The notes beneath the pieces were generated by a model. That model was not told the origin of the DNA. It did not search any database and worked only from the letters and a program-made list of their open reading frames with translations. A stretch of DNA of 64,000 bases from Brachybacterium alimentarium (GTDB lineage Bacteria > Actinomycetota > Actinomycetes > Actinomycetales > Dermabacteraceae): NCBI RefSeq assembly GCF_002332425.1, contig NZ_NRGS01000014.1, positions 1 to 64,000 of the forward strand, in the 5' to 3' direction. Within the stretch, counting starts at the first letter, position 1. Each line of letters begins with the position of its first letter. The translations under genes were made by a program, and so were the position numbers. Positions 25,631 through 35,119 of this stretch are shown here, piece by piece.

Positions 25631-27189
25631 CGGTCCTCCAGCCTCTCGCCGCCGGGATCGATGCGGTAGACCAGATCGTCGGCGGCGTCGTCCCCGAGCA
25701 CGGAGCTCACATAGGGCGTGCGCTCGAGCACCGAGGCGGCCGCTTCGTTCGCATAGGTCATGATCGGCCCGGCCAGCACCGTCAGCAGCAGCGAGAACGC
25801 GATCATCGCGGCGGTCGCGCCGGTCATCACCCGCGGCATCGCGACCTCGCGACGGATGATCTCCTCGCTGGGCTCCTGCCAGAAGGCACGGTTCCAGATC
25901 TTCGCGATCGCGTAGAGCGTCAGCAGGCTCGTGATCACGCTGATGGCGATGAGGATCCAGCCCGAGGCGCGGTCGTACTCGATACCGGCCTCGATCAGTC
26001 CCACCTTGCCGATGAACCCGGAGAACGGCGGGATCCCGGCGAGGTTCATGGCGGGGATGAAGAAGAGGACCGCGATCACCGGTGCGAGCTTCGCGAGCCC
26101 GCCGAGCTTGATGAGGTTCGTGGTCCCCCCGCGGGTCTCGATCAGCCCTGCGCCGAGGAACAGGGTGGACTGGACGGTGATGTGGTGGGCGACGTAGTAG
26201 ATGGTCGCGCCCATGCCCAGCTGCGTGCTCATCCCGATGCCGAACAGCATGTACCCCATGTGGGAGACGAGCGTGAAGGACAGCACGCGCTTGAGGTCCG
26301 TCTGCGCGACGGCGCCGAGGATCCCGATGAAGAGGCTGAGCGCCGCTGCGGCCAGCAGCAGGTTCTGGATCTGCGACGCCGGGAACAGCAGGGTCTCCAG
26401 GCGCAGGATGGCGTAGATGCCGACCTTGGTGAGCAGGCCCGCGAACACGGCCGTCACCGGCGCGGGCGCCGTCGGATAGGAGTCCGGCAGCCAGGCGCTC
26501 AGCGGGAAGATCGCCGCCTTGATCGCGAACGCGACCAGCAGCATCAGCTCGAGCATCATGCGGGTGCCGGAGTCCAGTCCGTCCAGGCGCACCGCCAGCT
26601 CGGCGAGGTTCACGGTGCCGGTCGCGGCGTACACCGCGGCGATCGCGGCCAGGAAGATGATCGAGCTGAGCAGGGAGACGATCACGTAGGTGGTGGCCGC
26701 GCGGATGCGGCTGGCCGACCCGCCGAGGGTGAGCAGCACGTAGCTCGCCGCGAGCAGCACCTCGAAGCCCACATACAGGTTGAACAGGTCCCCCGCGAGG
26801 AACGCCATCGACACCCCGGCCACCAGCGCCAGATACGTGGGGTAGTAGATGGCCAGCGGGGTGCGTCCGGCTCGCTCGTTGACCTCCTGGGCGCTCGAGT
26901 ACACGAGCACGGCCAGCGTCACGAAGCTCGAGACCACGAGCATCAGCGCGGTGAGCCGGTCTGCCACCAGCACGATCCCCAGCTGCGGGGTCCAGTTGCC
27001 GATCTGGAGGACCAGCACGCCCTCCTGGGTCACGTGATAGCCCATCACCAGCGCGACCGTGAGGATCGCGACGAGCGTGAGGATCGACAGGCCCAGCTGC
27101 ACGCGGGCATGGTGACGCATCAGCAGGGTGATGGCGGCGCCGCCCAACGGCAGCATCACCGGCAGAGCGAGGAGGAGTTCGATGTTCAC
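25627..27189 (-). CDS. mnhD: Mrp Na+/H+ antiporter subunit D
   Basis: 520 residues, about 14 membrane helices; related to complex I NuoM/N. Conserved 'FNLYVGFEVLL' with the key membrane Glu, 'KAAIFPLSAWLPDSYPTAPAPV' with the ion-path Lys, and 'SHMGYMLFGIG'. A proton-pumping core subunit. Full length. Confidence 0.95.
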   Translation of the reverse strand: MNIELLLALPVMLPLGGAAITLLMRHHARVQLGLSILTLVAILTVALVMGYHVTQEGVLVLQIGNWTPQLGIVLVADRLTALMLVVSSFVTLAVLVYSSAQEVNERAGRTPLAIYYPTYLALVAGVSMAFLAGDLFNLYVGFEVLLAASYVLLTLGGSASRIRAATTYVIVSLLSSIIFLAAIAAVYAATGTVNLAELAVRLDGLDSGTRMMLELMLLVAFAIKAAIFPLSAWLPDSYPTAPAPVTAVFAGLLTKVGIYAILRLETLLFPASQIQNLLLAAAALSLFIGILGAVAQTDLKRVLSFTLVSHMGYMLFGIGMSTQLGMGATIYYVAHHITVQSTLFLGAGLIETRGGTTNLIKLGGLAKLAPVIAVLFFIPAMNLAGIPPFSGFIGKVGLIEAGIEYDRASGWILIAISVITSLLTLYAIAKIWNRAFWQEPSEEIIRREVAMPRVMTGATAAMIAFSLLLTVLAGPIMTYANEAAASVLERTPYVSSVLGDDAADDLVYRIDPGGERLEDR

Positions 27190-27842
27190 GGTTCCCCCCG
27201 TCCTGCGGTGTCGTCGCGGTCCGGTTCCGTCCCGCGGCCGGTGCCGGGGGCGTCGGCGGCAGGGTGGTCGCGCTCGCGGCGGCGCAGCCCGGGCCGGCGC
27301 GCCGGTTGCCCCTCGTCGGCCTCGGTGGCGTCCTGCGGGACGTCCTCCGCGCTGGTGAGGTCGGAGCCGAGCTGGTCGTCGTCCTCGGCCGGGGCGAAGC
27401 CCTGGGAATGCATGAGGGCACCGCGCCGGGACTCCTCCGACAGCGCCTGCGACCAGGACAGCTTCTCCGTGTCCTCGGTGCGCCGACGACGGCGGCGCAG
27501 CACCCGACGGTCCTCGACGTCGTCCGGGACCTCGTCGTGACCGAACAGCTGCCAGGCGCGGTAGGCCAGGGCCATGCCGAACGCCGTGATGCCCAGGGAG
27601 ATCACGATCGCGGTGAGGACCATCGCGAACGGGAGCGGGTCGGTCATCTCCGAGGGGTCGCCGCTGCCCTCGAACGGCGGCTTCCCGGGTGGTCCCGCAG
27701 CGACGATGAACAGCAGGTTCACCCCGTTGCCGACCAGCACGAAACCGAGGACCACTCGAGTCAGGGTGCGCTCGAGCACGAGATACACACCGCAGGCGAT
27801 GAGCACCCCGGCGGTCAGGAGCAGGGTGAGACTAACCGGCAT
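27186..27842 (-). CDS. mnhC: Mrp Na+/H+ antiporter subunit C with charged tail
   Basis: 218 residues. Residues 1-115 are a NuoK-like MnhC with three helices ('GFVLVGNGVNLLFI', 'ALVLTAIVISLG'-type segment). A further ~100 residues, rich in Arg then Asp/Glu, form a cytoplasmic tail (VLRRRRRRTEDTEK and onward) absent from minimal MnhC. Overlaps mnhA by 11 bases and mnhD by four. Confidence 0.9.
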   Translation of the reverse strand: MPVSLTLLLTAGVLIACGVYLVLERTLTRVVLGFVLVGNGVNLLFIVAAGPPGKPPFEGSGDPSEMTDPLPFAMVLTAIVISLGITAFGMALAYRAWQLFGHDEVPDDVEDRRVLRRRRRRTEDTEKLSWSQALSEESRRGALMHSQGFAPAEDDDQLGSDLTSAEDVPQDATEADEGQPARRPGLRRRERDHPAADAPGTGRGTEPDRDDTAGRGEP

Positions 27843-30765
27843 CCGATTCCACCTCCTGCTGCTGGTCGATCTGAGAACCGAGGGTCCTGAGGAAATCGAG
27901 GATGACGCCGACGACCACGAGGTACACGCCGACGTCGAAGATCAGTGCGCTGGGGAAGTGCAGCTCCCCCAGCAACGGGACCTCCACCACCGGAGTGGCG
28001 GTGGAGAACACGTTGCCGCCCATCAGCACCGGGAGCACTCCCGCGGCGACGGCGATCGCCATGCCCGTGCCGAGCACGAAGCCGGCCTGGACCGGCGCCG
28101 CCTCGGAGAGCTCGTAGCGGCCTCCGGCGAGATAGCGCAGAGCCAGGGCGAGCCCGGCCACGAGGCCGCCGGCGAACCCTCCGCCGGGGAGGTTGTGCCC
28201 GGCCATCAGCAGGTACAGCGAGAACATCATCATCAGCGGGAACGCGATGCGGGTGACGACCTCGAGGATCACCATGCGCCGCTCCGGGGCCAGGGTCAGC
28301 CCCGCGGAGAGCCAGGTGCGCCACCTGTTGCCGCCGCTGACGTCATCGGGCCGGGCATCGAAGTCCAGCGCGTTCTGGGGCAGGGCGGAATCGTTGCGCC
28401 GACGCCAGATCGAGGTGCGGGAGTCGAGGTCCCGCACGCGGGAGATCGTCTGCTCGCGCCGGGTGACGAAGATCAGGGAGGCGACGCCCGTGGCGACCAC
28501 GAGCAGCACCGAGATCTCGCCCATCGTGTCCCACACGCGGGCATCGACCAGCGCCACGTTGACCACGTTGTGGCCACCGCCGATGGTGTAGGCCGTCTCG
28601 ATGAGACCAGGTCCGAGCGGCTCGAGGTAGCGTGCGTCGGCCGCGTACAGGGCCGCCCCGCACAGCACCACAGCGGTCGCGATCGCGATCGCCCAACGAC
28701 CCCAGGCGCCGATCCGCAGGGGCCGGCGCGAGAAGTGGGTGGGCAGGCGTCGCAGCACCAGCACGAGCACCACCGTCATCGCGGTCTCGACCAGCACCTG
28801 GGTGGTGGCAACGTCCGGCGCCCCGGCGGCCAGGAACAGGATCGCCACGGCGTAGCCGGTCACCGAGATCAGGAAGACCGCGCGCAGGCGGCGCCGTGAG
28901 CGCGCGGCGCCGAGCGCCGCGAGCGCCGCCACGGGCAGGATGATCAGCTCGACCGGATGGTGGAACAGCACCAGGTTGTCCGGCACCGAGGACTGCGAGA
29001 CCGCGATCGGGGTCACCAGCAGGATGAGCACCAGCAGCATCGTGCCGAGCGTGTAGGGCAGGGAACCGCGCTGGAACAGCGGGGTCACCGCGATGGAGAC
29101 GGAGTCCACCGCACGCATCACGCGACGGAAGCCGCGCTCGGCGTCGATCCGGTCCAGCACCTCGTCGTTCGCCCAGGTCTGCGGGGACACCTTCTTCTGG
29201 AACCTCGCGAACGGCTTCGCGAACACGCACAGCAGCGCACCGACCCCGAGAGCGACCACCGAGGCGAGCAGCGGCACGCCCAGGTGCGGGACCACCGCGA
29301 GGTGGACCTCCTCCCCGGTCTCCGGGAGCACCGAGGAGAAGCCGCGCAGGATCTTCTCGAGCGGGGAGGCGAGCACGACGAGCACCACGGAGAACAGTGC
29401 GACCGCGGCGGGCGGCAGCCAGAACAGCACCGGGATGCTGGGCCGCTCGACCGGCGGGGCGCCCGGCGCGGTGCCGAAGGACCCGTGCGCGAAGCGCCAG
29501 GAGTAGGCGACGGTGAGGATCGACCCCGCGACCAGAGCGATCAGCAGCAGGCGGTGCCAGGGCTCACCGTTCCACAGCGCGGTGAACAGCGCTTCTTTGG
29601 CGACGAAGCCGAACAGCGGCGGGACCGCGGCCATGGAGGCGGCCGAGACGATGCCGATCACCGCGACCATCGGGGCGACCTTCCCGACCCCCGAGAGCAC
29701 CCGGAGGTCACGGGTCCCGAACTTCTTGTCGATGATGCCCACCACCATGAACAGCGGTGCCTTGAACACGGCATGGGCGATCAGCATCGACAGCGCCGCC
29801 AGCAGCGCGTCATGCGTGGCCAGCCCGGCGACGGCGGAGAGGAATCCGAGCTGGGAGACGGTGCCGTAGGCGAGCAGCAGCTTGATGTCCGTCTGCCGCA
29901 GGGCGCGCCAGCCGCCCAGGATCATCGTCGCCGCACCGAACCCGGCGATGACCATGCTGAGGGCTTCCATGTGGGTGAGCGCAGGACCGAACCGGAGGAT
30001 CAGGTACACGCCGCCCTTCACCATCGCCGCGGCATGCAGGTATGCGGAGACCGGGGTGGGCGCGGCCATCGCGCCGGGCAGCCAGAAGTGTGTCGGGATC
30101 AGCGCGGACTTCGACATCGCCCCGGCCAGGATCAGCAGCACGGCGACCACCAGGTACGGCCCGGCGTCGGCCCACATCGAGGAGGCCAGGATGTCCGAGA
30201 GGTTCAGCGATCCGGCCTGCGCCCCGATCATCAGCAGGCCCACCAGCATCGCCAGTCCCCCGGCGGTGGTGGAGATCAGCGCGTTCATCGCAGCACGACG
30301 GGAGGACTGCTTGTCCTGATAGTGCCCGATGAGCAAGTAGGAGAAGACGGTGGTGAGCTCCCAGAAGGTGTAGAGCACCATCACGTCGTCGGCGAGCACC
30401 AGGCCGATCATCGCGCCCGCGAAGGCCGTGAGCACGCCGGCGAAGCGGCCGAGCCCGGGCTCGGTGTCCTTGAAGTACCGCGCGCAGTACAGCAGCACGA
30501 TCGCACCGATCGAGGTCGCGATCATCGCCAGGACCCAGCTCAGGGGGTCCAGACGGAAGCTGAGGTGGATGTCGAAGGCCGGGATCCAGGGGACGGAGAC
30601 CTCGAGGGGGTTCTCGGCCAGCCCGCGAGGATCGATCGTGGCCAGCCAGGCGGCAGAGGCCGCCGGCACCAGCGCGAGGAGGAAGAACGCAGAACGGCCC
30701 ATCGCCCGCACCAGGACCGGCCCTATGAGTGCCGCCCCCAGATGGGCGAGGAGCATCGTATACAT
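27832..30765 (-). CDS. mnhA: Mrp Na+/H+ antiporter subunit A fused to subunit B
   Basis: 977 residues. The N-terminal ~500 are NuoL-like ('WELTTVFSYLLIGHY', 'MSKSALIPTHFWLPGAMAAPTPVSA', 'GTVSQLGFLSA'); a middle region carries the MbhD/E-like helices; the last ~150 residues are an MnhB domain ('HNLPGGGFAGGLVAGLALAL'). The A-B fusion is common in actinobacteria and explains the lack of a separate mnhB. The ATG at 30765 has GGAG six bases before it. It is the first gene of the operon and is divergent from an MFS gene. Confidence 0.93.
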   Translation of the reverse strand: MYTMLLAHLGAALIGPVLVRAMGRSAFFLLALVPAASAAWLATIDPRGLAENPLEVSVPWIPAFDIHLSFRLDPLSWVLAMIATSIGAIVLLYCARYFKDTEPGLGRFAGVLTAFAGAMIGLVLADDVMVLYTFWELTTVFSYLLIGHYQDKQSSRRAAMNALISTTAGGLAMLVGLLMIGAQAGSLNLSDILASSMWADAGPYLVVAVLLILAGAMSKSALIPTHFWLPGAMAAPTPVSAYLHAAAMVKGGVYLILRFGPALTHMEALSMVIAGFGAATMILGGWRALRQTDIKLLLAYGTVSQLGFLSAVAGLATHDALLAALSMLIAHAVFKAPLFMVVGIIDKKFGTRDLRVLSGVGKVAPMVAVIGIVSAASMAAVPPLFGFVAKEALFTALWNGEPWHRLLLIALVAGSILTVAYSWRFAHGSFGTAPGAPPVERPSIPVLFWLPPAAVALFSVVLVVLASPLEKILRGFSSVLPETGEEVHLAVVPHLGVPLLASVVALGVGALLCVFAKPFARFQKKVSPQTWANDEVLDRIDAERGFRRVMRAVDSVSIAVTPLFQRGSLPYTLGTMLLVLILLVTPIAVSQSSVPDNLVLFHHPVELIILPVAALAALGAARSRRRLRAVFLISVTGYAVAILFLAAGAPDVATTQVLVETAMTVVLVLVLRRLPTHFSRRPLRIGAWGRWAIAIATAVVLCGAALYAADARYLEPLGPGLIETAYTIGGGHNVVNVALVDARVWDTMGEISVLLVVATGVASLIFVTRREQTISRVRDLDSRTSIWRRRNDSALPQNALDFDARPDDVSGGNRWRTWLSAGLTLAPERRMVILEVVTRIAFPLMMMFSLYLLMAGHNLPGGGFAGGLVAGLALALRYLAGGRYELSEAAPVQAGFVLGTGMAIAVAAGVLPVLMGGNVFSTATPVVEVPLLGELHFPSALIFDVGVYLVVVGVILDFLRTLGSQIDQQQEVESDAG

Positions 30766-30880
30766 GCACGTCTCCGTCCATCGAAGCAGGGAAGGGGCCG
30801 TGAACATCTTACGGGAGATATGGCGTCCGAATCTGAGCGCCTTCTCGCATTCTGCATCGGAATACGGGTCGTGTGCTCCG

Positions 30881-30886
30881 TAGAGT
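30881..30886 (+). promoter_or_regulatory. -10 element TAGAGT, leaderless start
   Basis: TAGAGT is followed by six bases and the ATG at 30893 of the MFS gene, without a ribosome site. Confidence 0.45.
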
Positions 30887-30892
30887 GAGCAC

Positions 30893-32284
30893 ATGGCCCT
30901 CCCTCCCCCGGGCGACCCGGTCGCGCCCTCCCCCTCCTCCGCTCCGCCCCGTCGGCGCTCCGTCGTCTCCTTCGCCCTGTGGGACGGAGGGATGTCGGCC
31001 TTCAGCTCGGTGATCCTCACGTTCGTGTTCGCGACCTATGTCGCCAGCGCCGTCGCCTCCGAGGGCGTCGTAGGCGAGGACGCGCTCAAGGCCGCGCAGG
31101 ATCACGGCTCGCAGGTGCTCACCACCTGGCAGTCGATCGGGGCCGTCGCGATCGCGCTGCTCGCCCCGCTGCTGGGCAATCTCGCCGACCGCGGCGGGGT
31201 GCGCAATCTGCTGCTGCGGCTGTCGACGCTCGCCACGGTGGTCGTGGTGGCGCTGATGCCGCTGGTCGCCCTCGACGCCGACTACCTCGTTCTCGGCGCT
31301 GCACTGATCGCCCTCGCGGTCGTGTTCAGCGAGCTCGCCGGCGTGTTCGTGAACTCGGTGCTGCCGGAGATCTCCACGCCGGAGAACCGCGGGAAGGTCT
31401 CCGGGACCGCGTGGGCGGTGGGCTATTGGGGCTCGATCGTCTGTCTCGGCCTGGTGCTCGTGCTGTTCGTGATGCCCGGTACGGGTCTGCTCGGGGTCAC
31501 CGGGGACGACGGCTGGAACTACCGGGCGATTCCCCTGTTCGTCGCACTGTGGATCCTGGTGGGCACGCTGCCGCTGATGATCTGGACCCCGAAGCATCCG
31601 CCGTCGGCGCCCGGTGAGCGGTGGACCCCCTGGCAGGGATACGCCAGCATCGGCCGACGGGTGGTGCGCGCCTTCCGCGAGGAGCCGGTCATGCTGCAGT
31701 ACCTGGTCGCCTCGGCGATCTACCGCGACGGGCTGGGCGCCGTGTTCTCCATCGCCGGCGTGCTGGCCGCGAACGCCTACGGCTTCGACACCGTCCAGAT
31801 CATCATCTTCGGCATCGCCGCGAACCTGGTCGCCGGCATCGGCGTCTTCCTCGGCGGGCGGCTGGACGACCGTCGGGGCACGCGGTTCGTGATCATCCTG
31901 GGCTGCCTCGGCATCATCGTGCTGGGCCTGGTGGTGCTGATCTTCGGCTCCACCCTGGTGTTCTGGATCGCGGGCCTGGCGATCTGCCTGTTCGTCGGCC
32001 CCGTGCAGTCCGCCTCCAGGAACCTGCTCACGCGCCTCTCGCAGCCGGGCCGGGAGACCGAGAACTTCGGCCTCTACGCCACCACCGGACGCGCGCTGGG
32101 CTTCCTGGGCACCGCCGCCTTCGCGGCGACCGTCGCCATCTCCCACGACACCCGCACGGGAATCCTGGGGATCGTCATCGTCATCGCGCTGGGGCTGGTC
32201 GCCTTCGTGCCGATCAAGCTCGGCGACGCCGGGAGGCCGACGCCGGCGCGCTCCGCGCCGACAGGCGAGCCGACGACCCGCTGA
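30893..32284 (+). CDS. MFS transporter, UMF1/Atg22-like
   Basis: 463 residues, about 12 membrane helices. 'ALWDGGMSAFSSVILTFVFATYV' and the 'PENRGKVSGTAWAVGYWGSI' loop are characteristic of the UMF1 (Atg22-like, PF11700) group, as are 'GRALGF' and 'QSASRNLLTRL'. Members are thought to export amino acids or other small metabolites; the substrate is not known. Full length with a Pro-rich N-terminus and a leaderless-type promoter. Confidence 0.88.
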   Translation: MALPPPGDPVAPSPSSAPPRRRSVVSFALWDGGMSAFSSVILTFVFATYVASAVASEGVVGEDALKAAQDHGSQVLTTWQSIGAVAIALLAPLLGNLADRGGVRNLLLRLSTLATVVVVALMPLVALDADYLVLGAALIALAVVFSELAGVFVNSVLPEISTPENRGKVSGTAWAVGYWGSIVCLGLVLVLFVMPGTGLLGVTGDDGWNYRAIPLFVALWILVGTLPLMIWTPKHPPSAPGERWTPWQGYASIGRRVVRAFREEPVMLQYLVASAIYRDGLGAVFSIAGVLAANAYGFDTVQIIIFGIAANLVAGIGVFLGGRLDDRRGTRFVIILGCLGIIVLGLVVLIFGSTLVFWIAGLAICLFVGPVQSASRNLLTRLSQPGRETENFGLYATTGRALGFLGTAAFAATVAISHDTRTGILGIVIVIALGLVAFVPIKLGDAGRPTPARSAPTGEPTTR

Positions 32285-32332
32285 CGGGCCCGGGGCTCGG
32301 GACCGGCCGACGGGGTCGACGGGACCGATCAG

Positions 32333-32449
32333 GACTCAGGCGAGGTCAGCGGGATCGACGGGGCCGGTCTCGACTCAAGCGAGGTCAGCGGGGTCGCCGA
32401 GGTCGCCTAGGACTCAGGCGAGGTCGGCGGGGTCCACCAGGAAACCCTC
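32333..32449. repeat. 39-bp tandem repeat, three copies, at a gene 3' end
   Basis: GACTCA(A/G)GCGAGGTC recurs at 32333, 32372 and 32411, exactly 39 bases apart. The rightmost copy is the last 13 codons and stop of the leftward 275-residue gene; the two others lie downstream of that stop and keep a stop codon in phase. Confidence 0.75.
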
Positions 32450-33241
32450 GAGGTCGACGACATAGCCACCGACGGTCTCGGTGAGCAGCCCGGCGATCAA
32501 GCCGATGCGGCGATAAGCCAGCGACCAGCGCTCGGCCGTCTCCGCGTCGGGCACCTCGATCGCGTCCTCCTCGTCGTCCCTCGGCACGTGGACGAGCTCG
32601 TAGTCGACCGCATCGTCGAGCCAGGCGACGGCGTCCAGTGCGCTGTGGCGGCTGCTGCGGGAGACCCGCACGACGATCTCGTCGCCGTCACCCAGCGGGA
32701 TCGTCGCGCTGTATCCGGTGCGCGGGGTGCCGTCGGCGACCTGGTCGAGCTCCGCCTCCGGCTCCAGCGGAGCGATCAGCTCGGCCAGCGATTCCGGGGC
32801 GAGCGCGTGGGGGCTGACCACGATGAGGTCGCGCAGGTGGAACGGATGGGGTTCGAGGCGGACGCCGTCGTCGGTCACGACTGCGCCGTACAGGCGGCGG
32901 GCCAGCGACCACACGAGGTCCAGTGCACGCCGCTCGACGTCGAACGGCATGCCCTCGGGGAAGGCGCGCCCGTAGCCGTGGGAATCGCCCATCCCCTCGG
33001 GGACGGGGTCCTCGCGCACCCGCGGGGTCTCGATCGTCCAGCGGCCCGCGCCGCGCGGGGACGGATCCGGGACGAGGCGGGTGTCCTCCCCCGTCTCGAG
33101 GGAGCCGTCCTCGGAGAACTCGGCCCCCGGGCGCACATTGCGCACCATCGCCAGCACGTCCTGCGGGTCGGTGTCGCGCGGCAGCTGGAGACGGTGACCG
33201 GTGCGGGCAGCCGGCTCCGCGGAGTCGACGACGTCGCTCAT
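32414..33241 (-). CDS. Hypothetical actinobacterial protein, 275 residues
   Basis: Not recognised by family name. A soluble acidic protein without membrane segments; hydrophobic strands alternate with acidic loops, and '[23 protein letters not shown]' stands out as an alpha/beta segment in the middle. It overlaps the dcd stop by four bases, so it is co-translated with dCTP deaminase, but nothing in the sequence shows a link to nucleotide metabolism. Its 3' end is tandemly duplicated downstream. Confidence 0.65.
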   Translation of the reverse strand: MSDVVDSAEPAARTGHRLQLPRDTDPQDVLAMVRNVRPGAEFSEDGSLETGEDTRLVPDPSPRGAGRWTIETPRVREDPVPEGMGDSHGYGRAFPEGMPFDVERRALDLVWSLARRLYGAVVTDDGVRLEPHPFHLRDLIVVSPHALAPESLAELIAPLEPEAELDQVADGTPRTGYSATIPLGDGDEIVVRVSRSSRHSALDAVAWLDDAVDYELVHVPRDDEEDAIEVPDAETAERWSLAYRRIGLIAGLLTETVGGYVVDLEGFLVDPADLA

Positions 33242-33831
33242 GAGCCCTCCTGAACGGGAATCACGGTGCGGTGGAAGTTCTGGGAGGAGCGCGAGGGCGT
33301 GGGCCCGCGCTGCCCCAGGTAGCGATTGAGGTTACCGGCACTGCCGTACGGATTGTCCGAGGCGCTGGAGAGCGTGAAGAAGCAGAGCTGGCCGATCTTC
33401 ATCCCGGGCCACAGCGCCACGGGGAGGGTCGCCATGTTCGAGAGCTCCAGGGTGATGTGTCCTTGGAAACCGGGATCGATGAACCCGGCGGTGGAGTGGG
33501 TGAGCAGGCCCAGCCGGCCGAGCGAGCTCTTGCCCTCCAAGCGCGCGGCGACGTCGTCCGGCAGCGTGATCTGCTCATAGGTGGAGGCCAGCACGAATTC
33601 GCCCGGATGCAGCATGTACGCCTCCTCCGGGTCGACGACGACCTCACGGGTGAGGTCCGCCTGCTCCGTGGCAGGGTCGATCATCGCGTACTTGTGATTG
33701 TCGAAGAGGCGGAAGAAACGATCGATCCGCACGTCCACGGACGCAGGCTGGATCATCTCCTCGTCGAAGGGTTCGAGGCGCACTCGCCCGGCATCGATCT
33801 GGCCCCGGATGTCATGATCGCTCAGCAGCAC
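33238..33831 (-). CDS. dcd: dCTP deaminase (probably bifunctional dCTP deaminase/dUTPase)
   Basis: 197 residues. Starts '[13 protein letters not shown]'; the catalytic motif '[21 protein letters not shown]' contains the catalytic Glu, preceded by '[18 protein letters not shown]', and the C-terminal '[21 protein letters not shown]' closes the active site. The close match to the mycobacterial enzyme suggests direct dCTP to dUMP conversion. GTG at 33831 lies seven bases after TAGGCT; the upstream ATG would add 14 unrelated residues. Confidence 0.93.
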   Translation of the reverse strand: MLLSDHDIRGQIDAGRVRLEPFDEEMIQPASVDVRIDRFFRLFDNHKYAMIDPATEQADLTREVVVDPEEAYMLHPGEFVLASTYEQITLPDDVAARLEGKSSLGRLGLLTHSTAGFIDPGFQGHITLELSNMATLPVALWPGMKIGQLCFFTLSSASDNPYGSAGNLNRYLGQRGPTPSRSSQNFHRTVIPVQEGS

Positions 33832-33838
33832 GTCGCCC

Positions 33839-33844
33839 AGCCTA
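33839..33844 (-). promoter_or_regulatory. -10 element TAGGCT for dcd
   Basis: TAGGCT on the minus strand, seven bases before the GTG start of dcd, consistent with a leaderless mRNA. Confidence 0.4.
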
Positions 33845-33982
33845 ACCGGCGCCCGCCGGGGACACGGCATCACGCCCCCTGGCGAACTCGGTTCGCGGAC
33901 GTCCTTCCGCTCAGGTACGATGGTCGGCGTCCGCTCGGGCAGTCCGGATCCACCGTGATCCTGATCGGCCCCAGGGCGCTTC

Positions 33983-34053
33983 GCGGGTGTAGTTCAATGG
34001 TAGAACTTCAGCTTCCCAAGCTGATAGCGCGGGTTCGATTCCCGTCACCCGCT
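33983..34053 (+). tRNA. tRNA-Gly (CCC)
   Basis: Acceptor GCGGGTG with CACCCGC, anticodon stem TCAGC/GCTGA with loop TTCCCAA (CCC), T arm CGGG with TTCGATT. CCA is not encoded. Confidence 0.95.
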
Positions 34054-34058
34054 CTCTG

Positions 34059-34087
34059 AGAACCGTCGGCCGTGGGCCGACGGTTCT
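34059..34087 (+). terminator. Terminator of tRNA-Gly
   Basis: Perfect 13-base arms (AGAACCGTCGGCC and complement) around GTG, followed by TCTCGTTCC. Confidence 0.85.
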
Positions 34088-34309
34088 TCTCGTTCCGGGC
34101 CCCGCCCCCGGGCCCTCGTCGGCCCCTCGCCCAGCCGCTTGCTCAAGGGTCCCGTCGGCCGTTCCACGGGCTCTCCCCGGCGCCCCGCTCCGCCGCCCGC
34201 CGGACCTGCTTCGGCGCCCTCGTTCTCCGCCCGGACACGGATTCGGCCCCGATTCTGCTGCCGATGCAGGCCACGGAGGAGATCTGCACCTCAGGACAGT
34301 GGCACCCGG

Positions 34310-34330
34310 ATTCTGTCGAAGTGTAAGAAT
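34310..34330. promoter_or_regulatory. Possible TetR operator
   Basis: ATTCT at 34310-34314 and AGAAT at 34326-34330 form an inverted repeat with an 11-base spacer, ending six bases before the tetR-type ATG. Autoregulation is inferred. Confidence 0.35.
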
Positions 34331-34335
34331 GCGTC

Positions 34336-34911
34336 ATGCCCAAGATCATCGGAGGGTCGCTCGAGGAGCACCGAGAACGCACGCGGGAGAAGATCTTCAC
34401 CGCGCTCGCCGAGCTGCTCGAGACCCAGGACTTCGAGGCGATCACGTTCTCGAAGATCGCCACAGCCGCCGGCGTGGGACGCACGGCGATGTACAACCAC
34501 TTCCCCGACCGCGAGACGCTGCTGGTCGAGTACGCCCTGCACGAGACGGCGGACTACATCACGCAGCTGCGCGCCGGGGTCAGCGAGTCGGCCACCCCGC
34601 GTGACGCCGCGCTCGCCTACGTGCGCACCCAGCTCGAGCTGAACGTGTCGTTCCACATGCCTCAGTCCACGGGCAACGGCCAGCTCACCGAGAGCGCCGC
34701 AACACGCATGCGCGAGCACGTGCTGCTGATCGAGGAGGTGCTGCATCGCATCATCAGCGACGGCGTCGACAAGGGCGACTTCGCGGCCGACCTCGACATC
34801 TCGGCGACCGTGCGCATCATCAACTCGCTGCTGGTGGGGTCGACGGCGCGCCGCTTCTCCCGCGAGGCCCTCGAGGACTTCGTGCTGCGAGGCCTCGGCG
34901 CTGAGGTCTGA
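34336..34911 (+). CDS. TetR-family transcriptional regulator
   Basis: 191 residues. N-terminal HTH 'FEAITFSKIATAAGVGRTAMYNHFPDRETLL' is a clean TetR_N. The ligand-binding half contains 'VRTQLELNVSFHMP' and a C-terminal helix 'TVRIINSLLVGSTARRF'. It stands alone between tRNA-Gly and a convergent gene, so its target is not evident; the ATTCT/AGAAT dyad upstream suggests autoregulation. Confidence 0.9.
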   Translation: MPKIIGGSLEEHRERTREKIFTALAELLETQDFEAITFSKIATAAGVGRTAMYNHFPDRETLLVEYALHETADYITQLRAGVSESATPRDAALAYVRTQLELNVSFHMPQSTGNGQLTESAATRMREHVLLIEEVLHRIISDGVDKGDFAADLDISATVRIINSLLVGSTARRFSREALEDFVLRGLGAEV

Positions 34912-34928
34912 GGTCTGAGGTCTAAGGC
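34901..34928. repeat. 7-bp tandem repeat across the tetR-type stop codon
   Basis: CTGAGGT is repeated from 34901 (three full copies and a decayed fourth), spanning the stop codon of the TetR gene. A looser CTGAGAG repeat follows to about 34978. Confidence 0.6.
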
Positions 34929-35017
34929 CTGTCTGAGGACTGAGCTTGAGCGCTGCGAGCTGAGAGCTGAGAGCTGGAGTCTCAGCCCGGAGCGGAGAAG
35001 ACGCGCACCACCGACGA

Positions 35018-35057
35018 CGCCCCGGGGACGATGCCTGCCGGCGTCCTCCCCGGGGCG
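35018..35057. terminator. Convergent-gene terminator
   Basis: Perfect 11-base arms (CGCCCCGGGGA and complement) with an inner GACG/CGTC extension, located between the convergent TetR and pyrophosphatase-like genes. Confidence 0.6.
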
Positions 35058-35119
35058 CTTCCCGTGGGCGTCGCGACGCGCGCCCGCAGCTCAGTCGGGC
35101 CCGCCGGGCCTGCTGGGGC

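Noticed and set aside
25094-27421. 775-codon frame containing mnhE
   Set aside because: All but the last 178 codons is an off-frame reading of mnhD; mnhE starts at 25630 in an ATGA overlap.
28957-30888. Long open frame on the plus strand opposite mnhA (643 codons)
   Set aside because: High-GC codon bias in mnhA leaves the antisense frame open; the product is Gly/Arg/His/Gln-rich without any family pattern.
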